DNA of 64,000 nucleotides from Tropicibacter sp. R16_0 (GTDB lineage Bacteria > Pseudomonadota > Alphaproteobacteria > Rhodobacterales > Rhodobacteraceae): positions 665,683-729,682 of the forward strand of contig NZ_JAGHRE010000001.1 in NCBI RefSeq assembly GCF_017743935.1. The letters run 5' to 3'. Positions 8,726-16,146 of this stretch are shown one piece after another (position 1 is the stretch's first letter; every line of letters begins with the position of its first letter). The notes below the pieces were generated by a model. The model did not search any database. It was given only the letters and a program-made list of their open reading frames with translations, and was not told the DNA's origin. The position numbers and the translations under genes are program-made.

Positions 8726-9699
8726 CTCTGCCACTCCAACAGATAGGTGGTATGCCGCCCCTCGAGTCCCTTGAGGCCAAAGTCTTTTGAGCCGGAAAAG
8801 ACGAATCCCACGGCGTTTCGGACAATCAGCTGGGTTGTGTCGGATACCCGGATTTCCTGCGCCTGCGCTGTGGACGCGATCCGCGCGGCCTTGTTGACGA
8901 CGGTGCCAAAGAAATCGTCGTGCGCCTGCATCACCTCTCCCGTGTGAATGCCGATGCGAACAGACAGGTGAGGGTCTTGGGTGTTCGTGGCCAGGGTGGT
9001 CTGAATGGCACTGGCGGCTTCCAAACAGGCGCGGGCAGAAGGGAAAGAGGACATGGTGCCGTCGCCCAGAGACTTGACGAACTGGCCGTCATGGTCTGCG
9101 ACGATGTCGCGGATCATGTCGAAATGGGCCGCGATGATGGGCGACCAGGCGCGGTCCCCAAGGGCCGAGGCGAGCGCGGATGATCCCACGATGTCTGTGA
9201 ACATGATCGAGGCAAGGCCTTCGGTTTGATCAAGTGCAAACCCATCCTTTGCAGCGGCAATCAGATCGGCGATTGCGGTCTGTTCCCGACCGGTGAATTC
9301 TTCGTTTGGGGTCGGGACCGAACCATGGCGGTGGACGATCTTCCACGCGCCGTCTTCGAGCGTGAGGATCAAGGTGGAGCGGACCAGGAACGAGCGGTCT
9401 GGGTGGGGCTCGAACGCGATCTCGTGTGTGAGACAGGCCCAGCCAGTGTCGCCGTTCTCATAGGCCTCGGCAAAGTGTTCGATGTGCGTTGTCACCGGTG
9501 GGATTGCGCCAAAGAACGCACCGACCCCGTAGCGCACGGCTTGGCCGGACCAGACCTCATCCTCGCCGGTGCCGAAAAACATCAGGTGATCTTCTTTGGT
9601 CATCAGGTTGCTCAGATCGTTGGGTCGCCGGTTCGGCACCGCCTCGATCCAGCGGCGAGCGATGGCGAGGATCTCGGGCGAGGGGCGGACGCTGCTCAT
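8722..9699 (-). CDS. NTF2/SnoaL-adenylate cyclase fusion, array gene 2
   Basis: This 325-residue paralogue is counted from the ATG at 9699. The NTF2-like domain ends LTLEDGAWKIVHRHGS. The cyclase domain has MFTDIVGSS, FVKSLGDGTM and DDFFGTVVNKAAR, a full catalytic set with adenylate-type Lys and Asp. The C-terminus LLEWQR encodes GGAG eight bases before the next gene's ATG. The upstream junction is again ATGA. An in-frame GTG lies 9 nt upstream at every junction, but it falls inside the predicted ribosome site and is unlikely to be used. Confidence 0.85.
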   Translation of the reverse strand: MSSVRPSPEILAIARRWIEAVPNRRPNDLSNLMTKEDHLMFFGTGEDEVWSGQAVRYGVGAFFGAIPPVTTHIEHFAEAYENGDTGWACLTHEIAFEPHPDRSFLVRSTLILTLEDGAWKIVHRHGSVPTPNEEFTGREQTAIADLIAAAKDGFALDQTEGLASIMFTDIVGSSALASALGDRAWSPIIAAHFDMIRDIVADHDGQFVKSLGDGTMSSFPSARACLEAASAIQTTLATNTQDPHLSVRIGIHTGEVMQAHDDFFGTVVNKAARIASTAQAQEIRVSDTTQLIVRNAVGFVFSGSKDFGLKGLEGRHTTYLLEWQR

Positions 9700-10667
9700 C
9701 CCCGCCACTCCAGCCGATATGTGGTGTGCTGACCCTCAAGCCCCTTGAGGTGGACCTGAGCGGGGTCGGAAAAGCGGAATTGGGGCGCGCCGCCGACCAT
9801 GATGTGGGTGGCGTCCGACAGGCAGATGTCGCCAGGTGCGGCGATCGAGGCGACGCGGGCGGCCTTGTTCACCACGGTGCCGAACATGTCGCCGTCCTGT
9901 TCCACCAGATCACCGGTGTGCAACCCGATGCGGATCTGCAAGCGTGGCTCGGCCGTGCTGTTCGAGATGATTTGCTGTAGGTCGGAGGCGGCGGTCAGGG
10001 CGGCCGTGGCCGAGGGGAAGGCCGACATGGTGCCATCGCCCAGAGTTTTGACCAGCGTGCCGCCATGACCCTCGAGGATGTCGCCCACCTGTTTCATATG
10101 TGCCTGCACCGCGGCCGACCAGCGGGCGTCGCCAAGCGTCTCGGCCAGCGCCGAGCTGCCCGCGATGTCGGTGAACATGATCGTCGCCATCCCGGTTTGG
10201 GCCAGATCAACGGGGGTGGAAAGCGCGGCCTTGAGCAGCTCTTCGATCCCGCGCGATTCGTAGCCCAGAGCGTCCATGTTTGCGACGGGGTTCGAGTTGT
10301 GGACGTGCACGATGCGCCAGACGCCCTTTTCCAGGTGCAGCACAAAGGTCGAGCGAAAGGTGATTTCTTTGCCGCTTGCAAGGAAGACGCTTTCTCCGAA
10401 CCATTCCACCCAACCAAGGGTGCCGCATTCAAAGCCGCGAAAGTCATCTTGTCCCCAGGTGAAGCTGGGAATGTCATCCATGTAGACCGGCATGCCCCGG
10501 CGCAGGGTATCGTCGTGCCAGATCTCGCCATGCGAAGAGCCTATGTAGCCCAAGGCGGCGTCGTCCGAGAACAGGTTGACCACCGCCTCTTTGTCCCCCG
10601 CCGCGTAAGAGCGCAGCCAGCGTCGAACGATGGCTGCAAGCTCAGGCGAGGGGGTGATATCGCTCAT
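9696..10667 (-). CDS. NTF2/SnoaL-adenylate cyclase fusion, array gene 1 (first)
   Basis: This is the first of the five cyclase genes in transcription order, 323 residues from an ATG at 10667. It lies 16 nt after the stop of the UPF0173 hydrolase. The NTF2/SnoaL-like domain is at about 5-135 and the class III cyclase domain at about 160-310, with MFTDIAGSS, LVKTLGDGTM and GDMFGTVVNKAAR. All metal-binding, adenine-binding and transition-state residues are present. The C-terminus is RLEWRG, whose codons carry the ribosome site for the next gene. The N-terminal half could be a ligand sensor or a dimerisation element; known SnoaL domains do either catalysis or binding. Confidence 0.85.
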   Translation of the reverse strand: MSDITPSPELAAIVRRWLRSYAAGDKEAVVNLFSDDAALGYIGSSHGEIWHDDTLRRGMPVYMDDIPSFTWGQDDFRGFECGTLGWVEWFGESVFLASGKEITFRSTFVLHLEKGVWRIVHVHNSNPVANMDALGYESRGIEELLKAALSTPVDLAQTGMATIMFTDIAGSSALAETLGDARWSAAVQAHMKQVGDILEGHGGTLVKTLGDGTMSAFPSATAALTAASDLQQIISNSTAEPRLQIRIGLHTGDLVEQDGDMFGTVVNKAARVASIAAPGDICLSDATHIMVGGAPQFRFSDPAQVHLKGLEGQHTTYRLEWRG

Positions 10668-10683
10668 GGCATCGCTCAGAACA

Positions 10684-11376
10684 TCAGAGCGTGATGGCCT
10701 GCATCACCTGCGGTTCGATCACGTCCACGTCCGGAAGGCCCGCGCGCAGGTCGTCGGCGCTCTGCTCGAGGATCGGGAAGGTGCCATAGTGGCAGGGGAT
10801 CACGGTCTTGAAGTTGAAGTACCGCTTGGCGGCATAGGCTGCGCCCTTCATGTCCATGGTGAAATGGCCGCCTGCCGACAGGATGCCGATGTCGGGTTTG
10901 TAGTAGTCCCCCATCCAATCCATGTCAGCCATGATGTCGGTATCGCCCGAGACGTAGAGCATCTTGCCCTCGGACGCGATCATGAAGCCCACTTCGGTGC
11001 CCCCCGTGCGGATGCCTTCGGGCGTGTTGAAGGTCGAAGAATGCGAGGCCGGGACCATCGAAACTTTGACGCCGTTCAGATCCACGGTTCCACCCTTGTT
11101 GAAGCCGACGGTTTCGATGCCCTCGGTCTCTCCCCAATGGCCCATCAGGTCGTATTGGCCGACGACCGGCACGCCCAGCTTTTTGGCCAGCGGCAGGACA
11201 TCGACAACGTGGTCGAAATGCACGTGGGTCAGTAGGATGTGCGTGGCGCCCGCAACGGCGGCGTCGTGCTGATCCTCGGGCAGGGATGGATTGCCGGTCA
11301 GCCACGGGTCGATCAATAGAACCTGTCCTGCGGTTTCAATGCGAAAGCTGCCGTGCCCCAGCCAGATAATATCCAT
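10684..11376 (-). CDS. UPF0173-type metal-dependent hydrolase
   Basis: This is a metallo-beta-lactamase-fold protein of 230 residues. The metal-binding HxHxDH motif is visible as HVHFDH. Other fold elements are SGDTD and the terminal PCHYGTFP, typical of the UPF0173/YtkL family. The true substrate of that family is unknown. The ATG at 11376 is preceded by AGGAG and is chosen over a longer frame starting at 11415. It heads the minus-strand operon that runs into five cyclase genes, so it may act on a metabolite tied to that signalling system. That link is inference from position. Confidence 0.87.
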   Translation of the reverse strand: MDIIWLGHGSFRIETAGQVLLIDPWLTGNPSLPEDQHDAAVAGATHILLTHVHFDHVVDVLPLAKKLGVPVVGQYDLMGHWGETEGIETVGFNKGGTVDLNGVKVSMVPASHSSTFNTPEGIRTGGTEVGFMIASEGKMLYVSGDTDIMADMDWMGDYYKPDIGILSAGGHFTMDMKGAAYAAKRYFNFKTVIPCHYGTFPILEQSADDLRAGLPDVDVIEPQVMQAITL

Positions 11377-11432
11377 GAATGAATCTCCTATTTCCTGTTG
11401 GCACGAGCCTAACACCGGTTACATAGAAATCC

Positions 11433-12098
11433 ATGGATTGGTTGCGCGAAATTGATGGCTACTGTGAGCGATTGGGGCCTGAATACTGGGCCGAGCCGAT
11501 CAATGCGGTGACAAATGCGGCCTTTGTGGTGGCCGCGTTGATCATGTGGCAGCGGACCAAAGGGATTGCGATTGCTCGCGTGCTGGCGATGATCCTGGGC
11601 CTTATCGGCGTGGGCAGCTATCTGTTTCACACCCATGCTCAGGTCTGGGCCGCGATTGCAGATGTGACACCGATCCTGGGGTACATCCTGGTCTATATCT
11701 ATGCCGTGAACCGACACGTCTGGGGGCTGCGGATGCTGCCAGCGCTGGGCCTGACGGGGCTGTTTTTTCCCTATGCCGCGGCAACGCTGCCGTTGTTTCA
11801 GATGGTGCCGGGGTTGGGGGATTCCGCCGGGTACGCGCCGGTGCCCTTGCTGATTTACATCTACGCGGTCCTGCTGCGTCACCGCGCGGCCGAGACGGCA
11901 CGGGGGCTGGCCATCGGGGCCACGATCCTGGTCGCCTCGATCACGTTTCGGGCTTTGGACGAGCCGATTTGTGGCGCGGTTCCGATGGGCACGCATTTCA
12001 TGTGGCATATCCTGAACGGGATCATGCTGGGCTGGATGATCGAGGTTTTGAGGCGCCACATGCTGGGGCTGGCTAAGGTACCGCAAACCCCTCAATGA
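11433..12098 (+). CDS. Alkaline ceramidase-family membrane hydrolase
   Basis: This 221-residue protein has about seven hydrophobic segments, matching the CREST superfamily ceramidases (PF05875). Signature residues are seen: S62-x3-H66 in GSYLFHTHAQ and H-x3-H in THFMWHILNG near the C-terminus. The family's zinc site uses three His, with Ser and Asp. Eukaryotic members split ceramide; bacterial substrates are not well defined. The gene is divergent from the UPF0173 gene and its 3' end overlaps the convergent TetR gene by 26 bp. Confidence 0.82.
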   Translation: MDWLREIDGYCERLGPEYWAEPINAVTNAAFVVAALIMWQRTKGIAIARVLAMILGLIGVGSYLFHTHAQVWAAIADVTPILGYILVYIYAVNRHVWGLRMLPALGLTGLFFPYAAATLPLFQMVPGLGDSAGYAPVPLLIYIYAVLLRHRAAETARGLAIGATILVASITFRALDEPICGAVPMGTHFMWHILNGIMLGWMIEVLRRHMLGLAKVPQTPQ

Positions 12099-12657
12099 CC
12101 TTTCGAAAGTCGTCCGTCAGGGCGCTTTGTACCTCGTCAAAGGATGTCTTGCCATACATGCCGGACAACGTGGGCGCAGAGATTGCGAAATACTGTATTG
12201 CGCCGATTAGTTGATAGAGACCGGCCAACGCCTCTTCTCGGGTTGCGCTCTGCCAGCGCGGTGTTTGCAATGCCAGGTCCGTGAGCCTGTCGAGATAGGG
12301 TTTCAATGGCCAGCTGCGCGCCTGCGCGTCGCTATCCAGAAGCGCGCGAACCACCAGGCGTGCGTCTTCTGGGGTTGCGACAGCGGTGGCGGCATAGGCG
12401 TTGAAATAGGCGATCAGGCGCTGGGCGGGCGTGGGGGCCGTAGTAGCGTCAATCTCTGCTAGCAACCGCACGGCGAGGCGATTGAGCACCTCGGCATAGA
12501 GACGTTCCTTGGAGCGGAAATAATGCAGGACGGCCTGTTTGGTGACACCTGCATCCTTGGCCACAAGTGCGAGCGACACCCCATGAAACCCAAGCTCGGA
12601 AAAGCGTGTGGTCGCAAGGTCCAAATATCGTTCGGCGGGGTCGGGTTTGGTGGACAT
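12073..12657 (-). CDS. TetR-family repressor
   Basis: This 194-residue protein has an N-terminal TetR helix-turn-helix at about residues 8-55 (GFHGVSLALVAKDAGVTKQAVLHYF) and an all-helical ligand domain. It is divergent from the Rieske oxygenase gene. The 107-bp gap holds two matching inverted repeats (12699-12733), which fits autoregulation and control of the oxygenase. The 3' end overlaps the ceramidase gene in convergent orientation. Confidence 0.88.
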   Translation of the reverse strand: MSTKPDPAERYLDLATTRFSELGFHGVSLALVAKDAGVTKQAVLHYFRSKERLYAEVLNRLAVRLLAEIDATTAPTPAQRLIAYFNAYAATAVATPEDARLVVRALLDSDAQARSWPLKPYLDRLTDLALQTPRWQSATREEALAGLYQLIGAIQYFAISAPTLSGMYGKTSFDEVQSALTDDFRKVIEGFAVP

Positions 12658-12698
12658 GGGGGCTCCTTCACCCGGACCCTATACCAAACACTTGACGA

Positions 12699-12733
12699 CT
12701 TACTAGTTGGTAAGTTACTTACCGATTGGTAAG
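12699..12733. promoter_or_regulatory. Tandem TetR-type operators
   Basis: Two inverted repeats, CTTACTAGTTGGTAAG (12699-12714, one mismatch) and CTTACCGATTGGTAAG (12718-12733, perfect), share the half-site GGTAAG and lie 19 bp apart centre to centre. A TTGACG hexamer sits at 12692-12697. The position between divergent tetR and oxygenase genes suggests repressor binding over both promoters. Confidence 0.7.
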
Positions 12734-12764
12734 TGATCCGTGCAAGCCGAGGGAGGGAGCCACC

Positions 12765-13913
12765 ATGGAGCGCAGCGAAGAGATTGGATTGATCCGCGAA
12801 ATCATCGGTCTGGCGGAACAGAAGTCTGCCTATCTGGACGACACGATCAGCCATTCCCCGATTTCGCGCTACGCCAGCCCCGAACGGTTCGCGCGCGAAG
12901 AGGCGGCGCTGTTTCGGCGCAAGCCGGTGGTGGCGGCGCATTCGGGCGAGCTGGACGGGCCGTCGAGCTTTCTGACGCGCTCGGTCATGGGGTTTCCGGT
13001 GCTGTTGGTGCGAGATGCGGACGGCCAGGCGCGGGCCTTTTTGAACGTCTGCCGCCATCGCGGGGCCACTTTGGAACGCGAAGGGGCGGGGTGCAAACGG
13101 GTCTTTACCTGTCCCTATCATGGCTGGAGCTGGACAAATCAGGGCGATTTGCGCGCGGTGCCGCAGGAAAAGCAGGGCTTTCCGGACCTGCCGCGTGCCG
13201 AGCGGGGCCTGCGGCGGTTGCCGGTGGCCGAGGCGCACGGGTTCATCTGGATCATCGCCAACCCCGAGATGAACGAGCCGCTGAACATCGACGATTGGCT
13301 GGGCCCGATTGCCGATGACTTTCGCTGGCTGGATCTGGCAAACCACAAGATCGCCATCGAGAACACGATAGAGGTCAAGGCCAATTGGAAGGTGCTGGTC
13401 GAGGGCGGGATCGAGGCCTATCACTTCCGCGTGGCGCACGCCAATACGATCGCGCCGCATTTCCCCGACAACTTGTCGACCTATCGCTGTTTCGGCCCGC
13501 ATATGCGGTCGGTTCTGCCGCGCACCAGTATGACTACGCTGACCGACACGCCTGAAGAGAAGTGGTCGATCCGGGCGGATGCCAATGTGCTTTATACTCT
13601 GATGCCCACCACGCAGCTGTTGGTGCAACAGGATCATGTGGCCTGGATCAACGCACAGCCCAGATCCGAAGGGCACACCACATTGCGCATCGTCACGCTT
13701 GCACCGGCCGACAAGATCGAGGGCGACGAGATGCAGGCGCATTGGAAGCTGAACCAGAAAATCACGATGGCGACCCTGGCCGAGGATTTCGAATTGGGAG
13801 AAGAGATTCAGTCCGGCTTTGCGTCGCGCGGGAACCCCAGCCACCTGTTCGGGCGGTTCGAAGGGGCGCTCAACCGGTTCAATCTGGCGGTCGAGGAGCT
13901 GATTGCAGGCTGA
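12765..13913 (+). CDS. Rieske ring-hydroxylating oxygenase, alpha subunit
   Basis: This is a 382-residue non-heme iron oxygenase subunit. The [2Fe-2S] Rieske ligands are CRHRG and, further on, CPYHGW. The mononuclear iron site is seen in the C-terminal half at EAYHFRVAH. The ATG at 12765 follows GGGAGG; a longer frame from 12726 would run through the operator region. No reductase or beta subunit adjoins, so electrons must come from elsewhere. Substrates in this family range from aromatics to quaternary amines and cannot be set here. Control by the divergent TetR is likely. Confidence 0.85.
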   Translation: MERSEEIGLIREIIGLAEQKSAYLDDTISHSPISRYASPERFAREEAALFRRKPVVAAHSGELDGPSSFLTRSVMGFPVLLVRDADGQARAFLNVCRHRGATLEREGAGCKRVFTCPYHGWSWTNQGDLRAVPQEKQGFPDLPRAERGLRRLPVAEAHGFIWIIANPEMNEPLNIDDWLGPIADDFRWLDLANHKIAIENTIEVKANWKVLVEGGIEAYHFRVAHANTIAPHFPDNLSTYRCFGPHMRSVLPRTSMTTLTDTPEEKWSIRADANVLYTLMPTTQLLVQQDHVAWINAQPRSEGHTTLRIVTLAPADKIEGDEMQAHWKLNQKITMATLAEDFELGEEIQSGFASRGNPSHLFGRFEGALNRFNLAVEELIAG

Positions 13914-14015
13914 AACAGCCGGTCATTTTCACGAAATTCCGGGAATATTGCCCAAATTCAAACACAAACGCTCTCTATCCATGGTTGCATTCCAACCTGA
14001 CAGAGGTGCGTTCCC

Positions 14016-14540
14016 GTGTCTTATTCCTATGATTTCGATATGTTTTCCGTGATGCCCGATGAGGTGCAGAAAGAGTTTCAGGGCTTTCTGAACGACATTG
14101 GCATGGCAGCTGCTGCGACCCAGCAAGTGGCCCTGTTCCGCGATCCCGGTCTGGCCGAGGCGCTGCGCAGTGCGGATGAAGAGATCAAGCAGATGTTTCT
14201 GGATTCGGGCTTTGGCTTCAACGTCTATCACAGCGGCGCGCCTCAGGGCCGTTTCCCGGCCCGGGACGAGAACGCCCGCAACGCCTGTGTCAGCCGCTTG
14301 GCCAAGAACATGGGGAAGGTCGAAAACCTCAAGGATCGGGACTGGGGCGGTTTCGATATCGTGGCCTTCCTGGACTATTTCCAGTCCGCCGAGCCGATGG
14401 ACGAGGTTGAAATCACCGCCCTGCACCAGGACATCGCCCGGCAAGCCCGCAAATACAAAATGCGCCGTCGCATGGCCCAGGCCGGTCTGGCGTTGGGCTG
14501 CACCATGGTGGTGGGCGCTGCGGCTGCGATGGTGCTCTGA
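14016..14540 (+). CDS. Hypothetical protein with C-terminal membrane anchor
   Basis: This 174-residue protein of unrecognised family starts at a GTG (14016) with GAGG upstream. The soluble part is acidic and helical. The C-terminus has a basic patch (KYKMRRRM) and then one hydrophobic segment (about 152-172), as in a tail-anchored inner-membrane protein facing the cytoplasm. It stands alone between the Rieske gene and a GlxA-type regulator. No function can be assigned. Confidence 0.65.
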   Translation: MSYSYDFDMFSVMPDEVQKEFQGFLNDIGMAAAATQQVALFRDPGLAEALRSADEEIKQMFLDSGFGFNVYHSGAPQGRFPARDENARNACVSRLAKNMGKVENLKDRDWGGFDIVAFLDYFQSAEPMDEVEITALHQDIARQARKYKMRRRMAQAGLALGCTMVVGAAAAMVL

Positions 14541-14611
14541 CACCTGTTTGTGTGCAGGGCCTTTTTGATCTTGCATGATGCGCGTGGCCGTTGGCCTTGG
14601 TATCAAGGCCC

Positions 14612-15538
14612 ATGACCCAGCCAGTTCAATTTCAGTTGCTCGACTATCCCGGCGCGCAAAAGTCCGCGCTTTGGGGTATGAAGGATTTGATCGACTATGC
14701 GGACGCGCAAGCCAGACCGTTGGGTGCTTGTGCGTTCGAGGTCGAGATCCGAGCCGAACCCGGCGGCCGTCCTGATGTCATCGTTCTGCCACCTGCCTTG
14801 ACGCTGGACCCTCCGACCATGCCCCAGGGGTGGCGCGATCCCCTGATTGAACTGCACCGATCCGGAACCATCATGACCTCGGTCTGTTCGGGGGCCTTTT
14901 TGCTGGCGGCAACCGGGTTGGTGGCGGGGCGACGGGTGACGACCCATTGGCGGCATGCACCTGCGTTTTCCAGCGCCTTTCCCAAGGCCGTGGTCGACAC
15001 GGACCGGTTGTTGGTTGATTTGGGGGATATCGTGACCGCGGGCGGTGTGATGGCCTGGACCGACCTGACGCTGCACCTGGTGCAGCGCTTTGGCGGGCGC
15101 AAGTTGATGCTGGATGTGGCCCGGATGTTTGTACTGGATCCGCCTGAACGGGAACAGAGCTATTACGCCCCGTTTGTGCCAACCACCACCCATGGCGATC
15201 CGGGAATTGCCCGCGTCCAGGCCCATCTGCGCGAGAGACCGGGTGGGGACCATCCACTGCCGTCCCTGGCAACTGTTGCGGGCATGTCCGAGCGCAGCTT
15301 TCTGCGGCGTTTCAAACAGGCCACCGGGCTGACACCGGTGGCCTATCTGCAGCAGCTGCGTGTCGATGTTGCAAGGTCACGTCTTGAGCTGACCCGCGAC
15401 AGCTTTGAAACCATCAGTTGGGACGTGGGCTACAGCGATGCGGCGGCGTTTCGACGGGTGTTCAAGCGCATCGTCGGGTTGAGCCCGTCCGACTATCGGC
15501 GCCGGTTTGGCGCGGGCCTCAGGCGCGAGGTCGGGTGA
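14612..15538 (+). CDS. GlxA-type regulator (DJ-1/PfpI plus AraC HTH)
   Basis: This is a 308-residue transcription factor. The N-terminal two thirds form a DJ-1/PfpI-like amidotransferase fold with the nucleophile-elbow sequence SVCSGAFLLA. The last ~100 residues form an AraC double helix-turn-helix (MSERSFLRRFKQATG, then DVGYSDAAAFRRVFKR). The ATG at 14612 is preferred to the upstream GTG. Relatives (GlxA, CdhR, GbdR, ArgR) activate catabolic genes for amino acids and quaternary amines. The target here is unknown, and the convergent neighbour overlaps by 20 bp. Confidence 0.85.
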   Translation: MTQPVQFQLLDYPGAQKSALWGMKDLIDYADAQARPLGACAFEVEIRAEPGGRPDVIVLPPALTLDPPTMPQGWRDPLIELHRSGTIMTSVCSGAFLLAATGLVAGRRVTTHWRHAPAFSSAFPKAVVDTDRLLVDLGDIVTAGGVMAWTDLTLHLVQRFGGRKLMLDVARMFVLDPPEREQSYYAPFVPTTTHGDPGIARVQAHLRERPGGDHPLPSLATVAGMSERSFLRRFKQATGLTPVAYLQQLRVDVARSRLELTRDSFETISWDVGYSDAAAFRRVFKRIVGLSPSDYRRRFGAGLRREVG

Positions 15539-15908
15539 CGTAAAGAGAGGTCAGCCCAACCCAGATGGCGGCAAGCATCCCGGTCTGAGCCCAATAGGGC
15601 CAGGTCGACTGCCCGTCGGCCAGAACCATCGCAAGGGCATCGGACAGGTTGACCGATACCAGCCCCAACACGGTGACGCCCAGGACGGCCAAAGCGATGG
15701 GCACAACCGCGATGTCACGCGAGGCGGCATAGAAGAGGCCCACATAGCTGATCACCGCGAAGGAGATGATCTTGTCCTGATAGGCGTAAAACGGCGTGTC
15801 GTAGTAGACGAACAGGATGGGCCATTTGATGCCAAAGAAATGCGCAATGGACATGCAGATGAAATAGGCGACGGCGGCAAGCAGCCCGAGGCGAAGAAGG
15901 TGAGGCAT
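15519..15908 (-). CDS. Hypothetical four-span membrane protein
   Basis: This 129-residue protein has four hydrophobic segments, starting at about residues 5, 45, 68 and 105. A short loop between the first two holds aromatic residues (FVYYDTPFYAYQDK). No family is recognised. It starts at an ATG (15908) and its 3' end overlaps the convergent GlxA-type gene by 20 bp. A role at the inner membrane is all that can be said. Confidence 0.65.
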   Translation of the reverse strand: MPHLLRLGLLAAVAYFICMSIAHFFGIKWPILFVYYDTPFYAYQDKIISFAVISYVGLFYAASRDIAVVPIALAVLGVTVLGLVSVNLSDALAMVLADGQSTWPYWAQTGMLAAIWVGLTSLYVTRPRA

Positions 15909-16146
15909 GATGTGTTCCTATGTTTCGTGTCTTGTCCAATTTGGCTGTAAATGGACGTTTTGCTCAGAGGCGATATCGCCGCTCTTCGGTTCGATTCCGC
16001 CAAAGTGCCCGCGCCATCCAGGGCGCGCATATGGGGCGCGTCTTGCTCTGTGCCAGCGCAGAGGCGATTGGTTCTGTTGCAAAATCCCATCCTGTGAAAG
16101 ACTGCCCCTGAACGGCGAAACAGGTTTGCAGGGGGGGATATGCGGC

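Noticed and set aside
15988-15998. GGTTCGATTCC, like a tRNA T-loop
   Set aside because: Only three base pairs of T-stem form, and no matching acceptor, D or anticodon arms lie upstream, so it is not a tRNA gene.
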